From Bog-473 sp963725895 (lineage in GTDB: Bacteria; Actinomycetota; Acidimicrobiia; Acidimicrobiales; RAAP-2): a stretch of 64,000 bases of DNA. A model generated the notes under the pieces. That model was given only the letters and a program-made list of their open reading frames with translations, was not told the origin of the DNA and ran no database searches. How positions within the stretch are numbered: the first letter of the stretch is position 1; every line of letters begins with the position of its first letter. The translations under genes and the position numbers were made by a program. This document shows, in pieces, positions 46,122-54,422 of the stretch. Where the stretch lies: positions 124,001-188,000 of the forward strand of contig CAVSAJ010000003.1 in assembly GCA_963725895.1 (NCBI GenBank), given 5' to 3'.

Positions 46122-46958
46122 ATGCCACTTCGCTCACGCAAGCCCACCAGTCCCGGACGGCGATTTCAGACCGTCGCGGACTTCTCCGAGATCACCCGCC
46201 GGCACCCCGAGAAGTCGCTGCTCGCCCCCAACCCGCAGAGCGGGGGACGCAACAACCACGGTCGCAAGACGTCGCGCCACCGTGGCGGCGGCCACAAGCA
46301 GCAGTACCGCATCATCGACTTCCGCCGGAACAAGGACGGGATCCCAGCCAAGGTGGCGTCCGTCGAGTACGACCCCAATCGCAACGCCCGCATCATGCTG
46401 CTGCACTATGCCGACGGCGAGAAGCGCTACATCCTGGCCCCGGCCGGGGTGAAGGTCGGCGACATGCTCCAGAGCGGGCAGGGCGCGGACATCCGTCCCG
46501 GTAACACGCTGCCGCTGCGTTACATCCCGGTCGGCTCGACCATCCACAACGTCGAGCTGCGCCCCGGCGGCGGCGGCAAGATGGCCCGCGGCGCGGGCAT
46601 GAGCGTGCAGCTGGTCGCCAAGGAGGGTGCGTTCGCCACGCTGCGCCTTCCCTCGACCGAGATGCGTCGCGTCTCCATCGACTGCCGCGGCACCCTCGGG
46701 GTGGTCGGCAACGCCGAGGCCGAGCTGGTCAAGGTCGGCAAGGCGGGCCGCAACCGCTGGAAGGGCAAGCGGCCGCAGACCCGCGGTGTCGCCATGAACC
46801 CGGTCGACCACCCGCTCGGTGGTGGTGAGGGCAAGTCCTCCGGCGGCCGGCACCCGGTGTCGCCCTGGGGCAAGCCGGAGGGTCGCACCCGGTCCCGCAA
46901 CAAGAAGTCCAACTCAATGATCGTCCGCCGGCGCCGCACCCGCGGCACGCGGCGGTGA
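46122..46958 (+). CDS. rplB: 50S ribosomal protein L2
   Basis: L2 (278 residues) is a highly conserved rRNA-binding protein needed for peptidyl transfer and subunit joining. It has KSLLAPNPQSGGRNNHGRK, RHRGGGHKQQYRIIDFRR, the GKAGRNRWKGKRPQTRGVAMN stretch (in two parts) with the conserved His in NPVDHPLGGGEGKSSGGRH. Length is standard. Confidence 0.97.
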   Translation: MPLRSRKPTSPGRRFQTVADFSEITRRHPEKSLLAPNPQSGGRNNHGRKTSRHRGGGHKQQYRIIDFRRNKDGIPAKVASVEYDPNRNARIMLLHYADGEKRYILAPAGVKVGDMLQSGQGADIRPGNTLPLRYIPVGSTIHNVELRPGGGGKMARGAGMSVQLVAKEGAFATLRLPSTEMRRVSIDCRGTLGVVGNAEAELVKVGKAGRNRWKGKRPQTRGVAMNPVDHPLGGGEGKSSGGRHPVSPWGKPEGRTRSRNKKSNSMIVRRRRTRGTRR

Positions 46959-46976
46959 GCCGGAGCGTGAGAAGCA

Positions 46977-47255
46977 ATGCCTCGTAGCTTGAAGAAGGGA
47001 CCCTTCGTCGACGGCCACCTGCTGAAGAAGGTGGACGTGCTGAACTCCAGCGGGGACAAGAAGGTCATCAAGACGTGGTCCCGACGCTCCACGATCATCC
47101 CCGACATGGTGGGACACACCATCGCCGTCCACGACGGTCGGCGCCACGTTCCGGTCTACGTGACCGAGTCCATGGTGGGCCACAAGCTCGGCGAGTTCGC
47201 CCCGACCCGGACCTTCCGTTACCACGCCGGTCAAGAGCGGGGAGCACGCCGATGA
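46977..47255 (+). CDS. rpsS: 30S ribosomal protein S19
   Basis: S19 (92 residues) lies at the 30S head near bridge B1. Sequence has MPRSLKKGPFVDGHLLKKV, KTWSRRSTIIPDMVGHTIAV and HKLGEFAPTRTFRYH. Its stop overlaps the rplV start (ATGA). Confidence 0.97.
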   Translation: MPRSLKKGPFVDGHLLKKVDVLNSSGDKKVIKTWSRRSTIIPDMVGHTIAVHDGRRHVPVYVTESMVGHKLGEFAPTRTFRYHAGQERGARR

Positions 47256-47923
47256 CGGCCACCAAGACCAACGAGCGTCCCGGCACGCGCGCGGTGCACC
47301 GCTACTGCGGCATGTCGGCGTCCAAGGCGCGCCAGGTGCTCGATCTGATTCGCGGCGAGGACGTTCAGCGCGCCGCCGAGATCCTGACCGGGACAGAGAG
47401 GGAGGCGGCGGAGATCATCGGCAAGGTCCTCACCTCGGCCGTCGCCAATGCGGCACACAACGAGCAGCAGAACCCTGACGATCTCTACGTCTCGGCCTGC
47501 TTCGCGGACGAGGGCGCCACGATGAAACGGTGGCGGCCACGGGCGCGGGGCCGGGCCACGCGCATCCGAAAGCGGACCTGCCACATCACCGTCATCGTGA
47601 GCCGGCTGCCCGCAGAGCAGCTCGAGTTGCGCCGCCGTCGGATGGAGGCGGTCAGTGCCAACCGGTCCCGCCGGGTCGACGCGTCGCGTCGCCGGGCCGA
47701 CCTCTCGGGCCGCCTGTCGCGTCGCCGGGCCGCCCAGGCGGAGAAGGCCGCGGCAGAGGCCGATGCCGCAGGGGCCGATGAGGACGAGCCCAGCAGCGAC
47801 GCCGTCCTCGCCGACGACGAGGTCACAGAAGAAGTGGACGACGAGGTCACAGACGCCGTGGACGACGAGGTCACGGACGCCGCGGACGACGAGGACGCGG
47901 ACGACAAGAGCGAGGACGAGTAG
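47252..47923 (+). CDS. rplV: 50S ribosomal protein L22 with acidic C-terminal tail
   Basis: L22 reaches the tunnel constriction with a beta-hairpin. The first 115 residues are typical: HRYCGMSASKARQVLDLIRG, SAVANAAHNEQQNPDDLYV, and the loop RWRPRARGRATRIRKRTCHI. The remaining about 105 residues are first Arg/Ala-rich and then strongly acidic, ending in three 24-bp-encoded repeats of DDEVT units. Total length is 223 against about 110-130 normally (some actinobacterial L22 have shorter tails). Confidence 0.94.
   Translation: MTATKTNERPGTRAVHRYCGMSASKARQVLDLIRGEDVQRAAEILTGTEREAAEIIGKVLTSAVANAAHNEQQNPDDLYVSACFADEGATMKRWRPRARGRATRIRKRTCHITVIVSRLPAEQLELRRRRMEAVSANRSRRVDASRRRADLSGRLSRRRAAQAEKAAAEADAAGADEDEPSSDAVLADDEVTEEVDDEVTDAVDDEVTDAADDEDADDKSEDE
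47813..47893 (+). repeat. 24-bp in-frame tandem repeat in rplV
   Basis: Three near-identical 24-bp units (47813, 47837, 47861) plus a 9-base part encode DDEVT(E/D)(E/A)(V/A). Differences are few, indicating recent expansion. Confidence 0.9.
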
Positions 47924-48989
47924 ATGGGCCAGAAGGTAAACCCCTACGGGTTTCGGCTCGGGATCACGACGGATTGGAAGTCGCGCTGGTTCGAGGAGCG
48001 CCACTACAAGGACTTCGTGGTCGAGGACTGGAAGATCCGCGACTACCTGATGCGCCAGCTCGAGGCGGCCGCCGTCAGCCGCATCGAGGTGGAGCGGACC
48101 CGGGACCGCCTGCGCGTCGACATCCACACCGCCCGGCCCGGCATCGTGATCGGCCGCCGCGGCGCGGAGGCCGACCGCCTGAAGAAGAAGCTCGAGGAGA
48201 TCACCGGGCTGCAGAACCGGATCCAACTCAACATTCAAGAGATCAAGCAGCCCGAGCTCGACGCCGCCCTCATCGCGCAGGGCATTTGTGACCAGCTGGT
48301 GCGCCGGGTCGCCTTCCGCCGTGCCATGAAGCGGGCCATCCAGACGGTGCAAAAGGCCGGCGCCCAGGGCATCAAGGTGCAGTGCTCGGGCCGCCTCGGC
48401 GGGTCCGAGATGTCGCGCAAAGAGCAGTACCGCGAGGGACGGGTCCCGCTGCACACGCTGCGGGCCGACATCGACTACGGCTTCCGCGAAGCCGCGCACG
48501 ACCTCGGGCCGGGTCGGCGTGAAAGTGTGGATCTACAAGGGAGACATCCTTCCCTACAAGGTCTCCATCGAGGACAAGATCACCCGCGAGGCCGCGATGG
48601 CCGTCGGTGAGACGTCGGGCCAGAGCGGCCCGCGCCGGCTGATCACCGCTGGCGGCGGCCGCCGCCGGGCCGAGGACTTCTCCAGCGAGGACGCCGAGGA
48701 CTTCGCCGGCGAGGACACCATGGACGTGGTGGCCACCGACGGGGCCAGCGCCGAGACCGAAACCGAAACCGAAACCGAAACCGAGACCGAGACCGAGACC
48801 GTCGCCGGGCCCGGGACCGAAGTCGAGGTCGAGGTCGACGAAGAGACCGAGCAGCCCGTGGCCGATCTGTTGCCCGCCCCGGCGGAGCCCGACGAGCTCG
48901 AGCGCCAGCTCAATCGGGACGAGGAGATGGAGCGTCAGAACCGCCACCAACACCACGAGGCGCCGCACTTCCGCAAGGAGTCGGACTGA
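47924..48989 (+). CDS. rpsC: 30S ribosomal protein S3 with acidic (Glu-Thr) tail, one frame break
   Basis: S3 lines the mRNA entry site and has helicase activity with S4 and S5. The first frame gives MGQKVNPYGFRLGITTDWKS, the KH domain with PGIVIGRRGAEADRLKKKL, and GRLGGSEMSRKEQYREGRVPLHTLRADIDYGF in adjoining blocks. At 48500-48508 an extra C breaks the frame; without it the text continues REARTTSGRVGVKVWIYKGD, exactly as expected. After about residue 240 there is a roughly 105-residue acidic tail with eight Glu-Thr pairs. The repaired protein is about 354 residues; typical S3 is 210-275. Confidence 0.94.
48753..48800 (+). repeat. Hexanucleotide repeat in rpsC
   Basis: Eight units of GAAACC or GAGACC in frame encode (Glu-Thr)8. 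It is a short microsatellite in an essential gene. Confidence 0.95.
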
Positions 48990-48990
48990 C

Positions 48991-49428
48991 ATGTTGATGC
49001 CCAAGAAGGTCAAGCACCGCAAGACCCAGCGCGGGCGCCTGAGCGGGGCGGCGAGGGGCGGCACGTCGGTGACGTTCGGTGACTTCGGGATCCAAGCGAT
49101 CGAGCCTGGTTGGCTCACGGCGCGCCAGATCGAGGCCGCACGTATCGCGATGACCCGCCACGTCAAGCGTGGCGGCAAGGTCTGGATCCGCGTCTTCCCC
49201 GACAAGCCGGTCACCCAGAAGCCCGCCGAGACCCGCATGGGCTCGGGCAAGGGGAACCCCGAGCTGTGGGTCGCCGTCGTGCATCCAGGCCGCGTGCTCT
49301 TCGAACTGGCCGGCGTCGACGAGCCGCTGGCCCGCGCCGCCATGGAGCGCGCCATCCAGAAGCTGCCGTTCAAGGCGCGCTTCGTGGTGCGTCCCGGGAC
49401 GCACGGCCACGCCGAGGTGGCGATCTGA
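48991..49428 (+). CDS. rplP: 50S ribosomal protein L16
   Basis: L16 (145 residues) organises the A-site tRNA arm of the large subunit. It starts MLMPKKVKHRKTQRG and has FGDFGIQAIEPGWLTARQIEAAR and RMGSGKGNPELWVAVVHPGR. It begins one base after rpsC and shares a base with the rpmC start (TGATG). Confidence 0.97.
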   Translation: MLMPKKVKHRKTQRGRLSGAARGGTSVTFGDFGIQAIEPGWLTARQIEAARIAMTRHVKRGGKVWIRVFPDKPVTQKPAETRMGSGKGNPELWVAVVHPGRVLFELAGVDEPLARAAMERAIQKLPFKARFVVRPGTHGHAEVAI

Positions 49429-49847
49429 TGCCGACTGCGTACGACCTCTCGATGCTCGACGGCGACGAGCTGGCCGCCCGGCTGGGCGAGTCGCGCCGTG
49501 AGCTGTTCAACCTACGCTTCCAGCTCGCCACCGGGCAGCTGGACAACCCGGCCCGCGTCGGCCAGGTCCGCCACGAGGTGGCCCGAATGCTGACCGTGCT
49601 GCGAGCCCGCGAGATCCTCGAGGCCGAGGGCGCCTACGTCGCGCCGTCAGCCGCCGAGCACGACGCGGCGCGGGCGAAGCTGGACGCCGAGGACGCCGAG
49701 CGCGAGGAGAAGGCGGCCGCACGCGCCAAGGCGGCCGAGGCGGAGGCCGAGGGCGAGGAGTTGGGCCAGGCCGACGATCAGCTGGACATGAGCGAAGACG
49801 TCTTCGACGACGAGCTCGACGAAGACGACGAAGAGGATGAGGCCTGA
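49428..49847 (+). CDS. rpmC: 50S ribosomal protein L29 with acidic tail
   Basis: L29 sits next to L23 at the tunnel exit. The first about 68 residues match the family (LSMLDGDELAARLGESRRELFNLRFQLATGQL, here split, and RHEVARMLTVLRARE). About 70 further residues are Ala/Glu/Asp-rich with the acidic end DDELDEDDEEDEA. The total of 139 residues is about twice the normal size. Confidence 0.93.
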   Translation: MPTAYDLSMLDGDELAARLGESRRELFNLRFQLATGQLDNPARVGQVRHEVARMLTVLRAREILEAEGAYVAPSAAEHDAARAKLDAEDAEREEKAAARAKAAEAEAEGEELGQADDQLDMSEDVFDDELDEDDEEDEA

Positions 49848-50332
49848 TGGCCGACGACACAGAGCAAGACGAGACCGAGAGCAACGACGAGGCCGTAGCG
49901 GAGGCCAAAGCGGCCGCTGCGGATGCCGAGCTGGCGCTCGAGACCATCGAGGCGGAGGCGGCCAGAGAACTGCCGGCCAGCGACGAGGCGCCCCAGGCCG
50001 ATGGCGCGCCATCGGCATCGGCATCGGCATCGGCATCGGCATCGGCATCGACACCGTCTGCGACGGCCGAGGCAGGCGCGCGCCCCAACCGCCGCAAGGT
50101 ACGCGAGGGCATCGTCGTGTCCGACGCCATGTCTGCCACCGTCGTGGTGGCGGTCGTCGAGCGGGTACGCCACCCGAGGTACGGCAAGACGGTGCAGCGC
50201 ACCAAGAAGCTCTACGTGCACGACGCCGAGGACAGCGCCAAGGTGGGTGACCGGGTGCGGGTCCAAGAGACCCGTCCGCTCTCCAAGCTCAAGCGCTGGC
50301 GCCTGACCGAAGTCGTGGAGCGGGCCCGATGA
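49847..50332 (+). CDS. rpsQ: 30S ribosomal protein S17 with acidic and (Ser-Ala) N-terminal extension
   Basis: S17 binds the 5' domain of 16S rRNA. The family domain (KVREGIVVSDAMSATVVVAVV, HPRYGKTVQRTKKLYVHDAED, ETRPLSKLKRWRL) occupies only the last 80 of 161 residues. The first about 80 residues are acidic Ala/Glu/Asp followed by six Ser-Ala pairs. The ATG 49847 overlaps the rpmC stop, and the extension keeps the frame without stops, which supports it. An internal start nearer the domain, such as ATG 50129, would cut the conserved domain. Confidence 0.9.
   Translation: MADDTEQDETESNDEAVAEAKAAAADAELALETIEAEAARELPASDEAPQADGAPSASASASASASASTPSATAEAGARPNRRKVREGIVVSDAMSATVVVAVVERVRHPRYGKTVQRTKKLYVHDAEDSAKVGDRVRVQETRPLSKLKRWRLTEVVERAR
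50010..50050 (+). repeat. Hexanucleotide repeat in rpsQ
   Basis: ATCGGC is repeated nearly seven times, encoding a run of Ser-Ala pairs in the S17 N-terminal extension. Confidence 0.93.
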
Positions 50333-50697
50333 TCCAGCAGGAATCCCGTCTTCGGGTGGCCGACAACTCGGGCGCGCGTGAGGTCCTGTGCATCCGGGTC
50401 CTGGGAGGCTCGCGCCGGCGCTACGCCAGCATCGGGGACGTGTTCGTCGCCACGGTGAAGGACGCCATTCCCGGCGCGGCCGTGAAGAAGGGCGACGTCG
50501 TCAAGTGCGTGGTGGTGCGCACCAAGAAAGAGAAGCGCCGCCCCGACGGGAGCTATATCCGCTTCGACGAGAACGCGGCGGTGCTCATCAACGAGCAGCA
50601 GCAGCCGCGCGGGACCCGCATCTTCGGGCCCGTGGGCCGCGAGCTGCGCGACAAGCGCTTCATGCGCATCGTGTCGCTGGCCCCGGAGGTGTTGTAA
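50329..50697 (+). CDS. rplN: 50S ribosomal protein L14
   Basis: L14 (122 residues) forms bridge B8 with 16S rRNA. Blocks: MIQQESRLRVADNSGAREV, DVVKCVVVRTKKEKRRPDG and GTRIFGPVGRELRDKRFMRI. It overlaps the rpsQ end by 4 bases. Confidence 0.97.
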   Translation: MIQQESRLRVADNSGAREVLCIRVLGGSRRRYASIGDVFVATVKDAIPGAAVKKGDVVKCVVVRTKKEKRRPDGSYIRFDENAAVLINEQQQPRGTRIFGPVGRELRDKRFMRIVSLAPEVL

Positions 50698-50699
50698 CC

Positions 50700-51008
50700 A
50701 TGCGGATCCACAAGGGAGACACCGTCGTCGTCCTCCAGGGGAAGGACAAGGGCAAGAAAGCCGAAGTTGTCCGGGCCATCCCCAAGCGCGAGCGCGTCAT
50801 CCTCGAGGGTGTCAACGTGGCCAAGCGCCACGCCAAGCCGACGCGTGCCACCCAGCAGGGCGGCGTGATCGACAAGTTCATGCCGGTCCACGTCTCGACT
50901 GTGGCCCTGGTGTGCAAGAGCTGCGACAAGCCGACACGCGCCGGATACCGAATTTCCGAAGACGGCGACAAGGCACGCGTCTGCAAGAAGTGCGGAGCCG
51001 AGCTGTGA
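50700..51008 (+). CDS. rplX: 50S ribosomal protein L24
   Basis: L24 (102 residues) is an assembly initiator. It has the KOW motif KGDTVVVLQGKDKGKKAEVV and GVNVAKRHAKPTRATQQGGVIDK. The C-terminus has two Cys pairs (CKSCDK and CKKCGAEL) that probably bind zinc. It overlaps rplE (GTGA). Confidence 0.96.
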   Translation: MRIHKGDTVVVLQGKDKGKKAEVVRAIPKRERVILEGVNVAKRHAKPTRATQQGGVIDKFMPVHVSTVALVCKSCDKPTRAGYRISEDGDKARVCKKCGAEL

Positions 51009-51577
51009 GCACGACGAATGCGCCGGCGCGACCCCGGCTGAAGGAGCGCTACCTCACTGAGGTGCGGGACCGGCTGAAGAGCGACTTGAGCCTCGACAAC
51101 GTGATGGAAGTGCCGCGTCTGGAGAAGATCGTGATCAACATGGGCGTGGGCCGGGCCACCCAGCAGGCGTCGCTCATCGAAGGCGCCCAGCGCGACCTCG
51201 AGGTGATCACCGGCCAGAAGCCCATCGTGACGCGGGCGAAGAAGTCCATCGCAGGCTTCAAGCTGCGGGAGGGGCAGACCATCGGGGTCAAGGCGACGAT
51301 GCGCGGCGACCGGGCCTGGGAATTCTTCGACCGGTTGCTCAGCCTTGCCATCCCCCGCATCCGCGACTTCCGCGGCCTCTCGCCCCGGTCCTTCGACGGG
51401 CATGGCAACTACACCTTCGGCGTCACCGAACAGCTGATCTTTCCCGAGATCGACTACGACAAGATCGATACGACCCGCGGCATGGACATCACCATCGTCA
51501 CGACCGCACGCACCAACGAGGAAGGACGGGCGTTCCTGGCAGCGTTCGGCTTTCCATTCCGACAGGAGACCCGGTAG
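51005..51577 (+). CDS. rplE: 50S ribosomal protein L5
   Basis: L5 (190 residues) binds 5S rRNA and contacts the 30S head. It has LKERYLTEVRDRL, PRLEKIVINMGVGRATQ, KPIVTRAKKSIAGFKLREG and RSFDGHGNYTFGVTEQLIFPE. The start is GTG 51005, overlapping the rplX stop; upstream codons are a shadow. Confidence 0.96.
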   Translation: MSTTNAPARPRLKERYLTEVRDRLKSDLSLDNVMEVPRLEKIVINMGVGRATQQASLIEGAQRDLEVITGQKPIVTRAKKSIAGFKLREGQTIGVKATMRGDRAWEFFDRLLSLAIPRIRDFRGLSPRSFDGHGNYTFGVTEQLIFPEIDYDKIDTTRGMDITIVTTARTNEEGRAFLAAFGFPFRQETR

Positions 51578-51581
51578 CACC

Positions 51582-51767
51582 ATGGCAAAAAAGGCTTTGA
51601 TCGAGAAGCAGCAGCGCACTCCCAAGTTCAAGGTGCGGGGATACACCCGCTGCCAGCGCTGCGGCAGGCCGAAGGCGGTCTACCGCAAGTTCGGGCTGTG
51701 TCGCATCTGCCTGCGCGTCATGGTGCATGCGGGCGAGGTGCCCGGCGTCACGAAGGCAAGCTGGTAG
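51582..51767 (+). CDS. rpsZ: 30S ribosomal protein S14, zinc-binding type
   Basis: The 61-residue protein is the short S14 type Z with C24-x-x-C27 and C40-x-x-C43 zinc ligands, and the end GxVPGVTKASW. It is needed for 30S head assembly. GGAGACCCGGTAGCACC precedes the ATG. Confidence 0.97.
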   Translation: MAKKALIEKQQRTPKFKVRGYTRCQRCGRPKAVYRKFGLCRICLRVMVHAGEVPGVTKASW

Positions 51768-51773
51768 GCCGCC

Positions 51774-52178
51774 ATGACGATGACCGACCCCATCGCGGAC
51801 ATGCTGACCCGCATTCGCAACGCCAACTCGGCCATGTTCGATTCCGTGCGGATGCCCGGCTCCAAGCTCAAGGTGTCGCTGGCTGACGTCCTCCAGCGTG
51901 AGGGCTTCATCGCGGGTTACAAGGTCGAGCCCAACGTCGGCAAGCCCGGTACGACGCTCGAGATCACCATGAAGTACTCCGGTGACCGCACCCGCACGAT
52001 TGCCGGGATCCAGCGCGTCTCCAAGCCCGGGCTGCGTATTTACGCCCGAGCCGACGGGATGCCGCGGGTCCTGGGGGGCATGGGAGTCGCCGTCGTTTCG
52101 ACGAGCCAGGGGCTCCTGACCGACACCGAGGCGCGCCGCAAGCACCTGGGCGGAGAGGTGCTCTGTCATGTCTGGTAG
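51774..52178 (+). CDS. rpsH: 30S ribosomal protein S8
   Basis: S8 (134 residues) binds the central domain of 16S rRNA and represses spc operon translation in E. coli. Motifs: DPIADMLTRIRNANSA, SLADVLQREGFIAGYKVE and the end GVAVVSTSQGLLTDTEARR. The ATG begins MTMTDP; an in-frame ATG two codons later is possible. Confidence 0.97.
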   Translation: MTMTDPIADMLTRIRNANSAMFDSVRMPGSKLKVSLADVLQREGFIAGYKVEPNVGKPGTTLEITMKYSGDRTRTIAGIQRVSKPGLRIYARADGMPRVLGGMGVAVVSTSQGLLTDTEARRKHLGGEVLCHVW

Positions 52179-52217
52179 CACCCTGGCGGGCCGGAATCCG
52201 AGCGGAGGTGAGGGCTG

Positions 52218-52757
52218 ATGTCGCGCGTCGGACGTGCACCCATTGCCGTCCCCTCCAACGTCACGGTGACCCTGAGCGGGGCGACGGTGAACGTGAAGGG
52301 GCCCCAGGGGACCCTCGAGCGCGATCTCCCCGAGGGCATCACCATCGCCCAGGAGGGCGACACCCTCGTGGTCAGCCGGCCCGACGACGAGCGTCACCAC
52401 CGCGCGCTGCACGGCCTGTCGCGTTCCTTGGTGGCCAACATGGTCTCGGGCGTCACCGACGGGTTCACCAAGGAGCTCGAGATCGTCGGGGTGGGCTACC
52501 GCGCCACGGCCAAGGGCCCCAACGCGCTCGAGCTCGCACTGGGCTACTCGCACCCGGTGGCCGTCGACGCGCCCGAGGGCATCACCTTCGAGGTGCCCGT
52601 GCCGACGCGAGTGATCGTCAAGGGCATCGACAAGGAGAAGGTGGGCCAGGTGGCCGCCGACATCCGCAAGCTGCGCAAGCCCGAGCCCTACAAAGGCAAG
52701 GGTGTGCGCTACGCCAACGAGCGAGTGCTGCGCAAGGCAGGAAAGGCAGCGAAGTGA
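52218..52757 (+). CDS. rplF: 50S ribosomal protein L6
   Basis: L6 (179 residues) lies near the factor-binding site. It starts MSRVGRAPIAVPSNVTVTL and ends with the typical IRKLRKPEPYKGKGVRYANE. GGAGGTGAGGGCTG is its ribosome binding site. The stop overlaps the rplR start (TGATG). Confidence 0.97.
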   Translation: MSRVGRAPIAVPSNVTVTLSGATVNVKGPQGTLERDLPEGITIAQEGDTLVVSRPDDERHHRALHGLSRSLVANMVSGVTDGFTKELEIVGVGYRATAKGPNALELALGYSHPVAVDAPEGITFEVPVPTRVIVKGIDKEKVGQVAADIRKLRKPEPYKGKGVRYANERVLRKAGKAAK

Positions 52758-53131
52758 TGGCACGCACGAGCGATCGCACCCGATTGCGCCTCCGGCGTCA
52801 CGACCGCGTGCGCACGAAGGTGGGCGGCACGGCGGAGCGTCCGCGGCTGGCCGTGCACCGGTCCAACCGCCACATCTCGGCCCAACTCATCGACGACACC
52901 ACCGGCCGCACCGTGGTTGCCGCCTCGTCGGTGGAGCCGGATCTGCGCGCGTCGTTGGGCAAGGGCGGTGGCAGTAACGTGACGGGCGCAGAATCGGTCG
53001 GTCGCCTTCTGGGCACTAGGGCCAAGGCGGCGGGGATCACCAAGGTGGTTTTCGACCGTGGGGGCTTCGTGTACCACGGGCGTGTCGCCCATTTGGCTGA
53101 CGCGGCACGGACCGAGGGACTGGAGTTCTAG
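52757..53131 (+). CDS. rplR: 50S ribosomal protein L18
   Basis: L18 (124 residues) binds 5S rRNA with L5. Blocks: RHDRVRTKVGGTAERPRLAV, SNRHISAQLIDDTTGRTVV and FDRGGFVYHGRVAHLADAAR. ATG 52757 shares a base with the rplF stop. Confidence 0.96.
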   Translation: MARTSDRTRLRLRRHDRVRTKVGGTAERPRLAVHRSNRHISAQLIDDTTGRTVVAASSVEPDLRASLGKGGGSNVTGAESVGRLLGTRAKAAGITKVVFDRGGFVYHGRVAHLADAARTEGLEF

Positions 53132-53134
53132 ATC

Positions 53135-53686
53135 ATGGTCGACACACAGTACGAAGAGCGCACGATCAAGGTGAACCGCGTCGCCAAGGTCGTCAAGGGC
53201 GGCCGGCGCTTCTCCTTCGCCGCCCTCATGGTGGTCGGCGACGGAAACGGCAAGGTCGGCCTCGGCTACGGCAAGGCCAAGGAAGCCGGGCTGGCAGTCC
53301 AAAAGGGAATCGAGGAGGCACGCAAGAACCTCTTCGAGGTACCCCTGGCCGGGAGCACCATCGTGCACCCCATCATCGGGGAGAGCGGTGCCGGCCGCGT
53401 CCTCCTCAAGCCCGCCGCACCCGGCACCGGCGTCATCGCCGGCGGCGCGGCGCGGCACATCCTCGAGATGGCGGGCATCCGCGACATCCTGGCCAAGTCG
53501 CTCGGCTCCTCGAACGGCATCAACGTGGCCCATGCCACCATCGCTGGGCTCAAGCAACTTCGCCGGCCCGACGACGTCGCCGAGCTGCGCGGCAAGGCGG
53601 CCGACGAGGTCACGCCCGGTGGTGTCCTGCGCGCCTATCGCGAGCGCAAGCGCGAGACGGACCTGTACACGGCGGAGGCGCGCTGA
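53135..53686 (+). CDS. rpsE: 30S ribosomal protein S5
   Basis: S5 (183 residues) helps maintain decoding fidelity. It has KVNRVAKVVKGGRRFSFAAL, VGLGYGKAKE and GVIAGGAARHILEMAGI. Length is normal; no extension is present. It follows rplR after 3 bases. Confidence 0.97.
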   Translation: MVDTQYEERTIKVNRVAKVVKGGRRFSFAALMVVGDGNGKVGLGYGKAKEAGLAVQKGIEEARKNLFEVPLAGSTIVHPIIGESGAGRVLLKPAAPGTGVIAGGAARHILEMAGIRDILAKSLGSSNGINVAHATIAGLKQLRRPDDVAELRGKAADEVTPGGVLRAYRERKRETDLYTAEAR

Positions 53687-53688
53687 GC

Positions 53689-53907
53689 ATGGCGCCGCGA
53701 GCCAGCACCAAGAAGACGGGGGAGACCCGACTGCACATCACCCAGACGCGCTCGGCCATCGGGACCAAGCCCAAGCACCGCGGCACGCTGCGGGCTCTCG
53801 GGCTGCGCGGCATCGGACAGTCCAACGAACTGCCGGACCGGCCCGAAATCAGGGGCATGCTGGCCCGCGTGCCACACCTGGTCAGCGTGGAGGAGGTGTC
53901 CGCATGA
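53689..53907 (+). CDS. rpmD: 50S ribosomal protein L30
   Basis: L30 (72 residues) has LHITQTRSAIGTKPKHRGTL and LGLRGIGQSNELPDRPEIRGM. The stop overlaps the rplO ATG by 4 bases. Confidence 0.95.
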   Translation: MAPRASTKKTGETRLHITQTRSAIGTKPKHRGTLRALGLRGIGQSNELPDRPEIRGMLARVPHLVSVEEVSA

Positions 53908-54392
53908 AGCTCCACGATCTGGCGCCGCCGAAGGGTGCGACCACGGCCAAGCGCCGGGTCGGCCGCGGCACGGGCGGGAAGGGCCACAAGACGGCCGGCC
54001 GGGGGATGAAGGGCCAGAAGGCCCGCAGCACCGTGCCGGTCGGTTTCGAGGGCGGCCAGCTCCCCCTCATGCAGCGAATCCCGAAGTTGAAGGGATTCAC
54101 CAACCCGTTCCGGGTCGCCTACACCCCGGTCAACCTGGCCGCGCTCGACGCCCTCGAGGCAGACGACGTCACGGTGCAGACCCTGGTCGAGGCGGGATTG
54201 GTCCGGCCCAAGGCCCTGGTCAAGGTGCTCGGCCAGGGCTCGCTCACCAGGCCGGTCAAGGTGTCGGCACACGCGTTCTCCAAGTCGGCCGAGGCGGCAA
54301 TCACCGCGGCGGGGGGTAGCGTCGAGCGGGTGCCCCTGCCGTACGCCCACGGGCGTCCGCCCGCCTCCGGCAACGCCCTGATGAACCGGTGA
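53904..54392 (+). CDS. rplO: 50S ribosomal protein L15
   Basis: L15 (162 residues) is an assembly protein bound to 23S rRNA. The glycine-rich N-terminus RVGRGTGGKGHKTAGRGMKG and GGQLPLMQRIPKLKGF are diagnostic. ATG 53904 has GGAGGAGGTG just upstream inside rpmD. It precedes secY. Confidence 0.96.
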   Translation: MKLHDLAPPKGATTAKRRVGRGTGGKGHKTAGRGMKGQKARSTVPVGFEGGQLPLMQRIPKLKGFTNPFRVAYTPVNLAALDALEADDVTVQTLVEAGLVRPKALVKVLGQGSLTRPVKVSAHAFSKSAEAAITAAGGSVERVPLPYAHGRPPASGNALMNR

Positions 54393-54422
54393 CGACGTCG
54401 GGCACGCACTGAGAGGAAGGGC

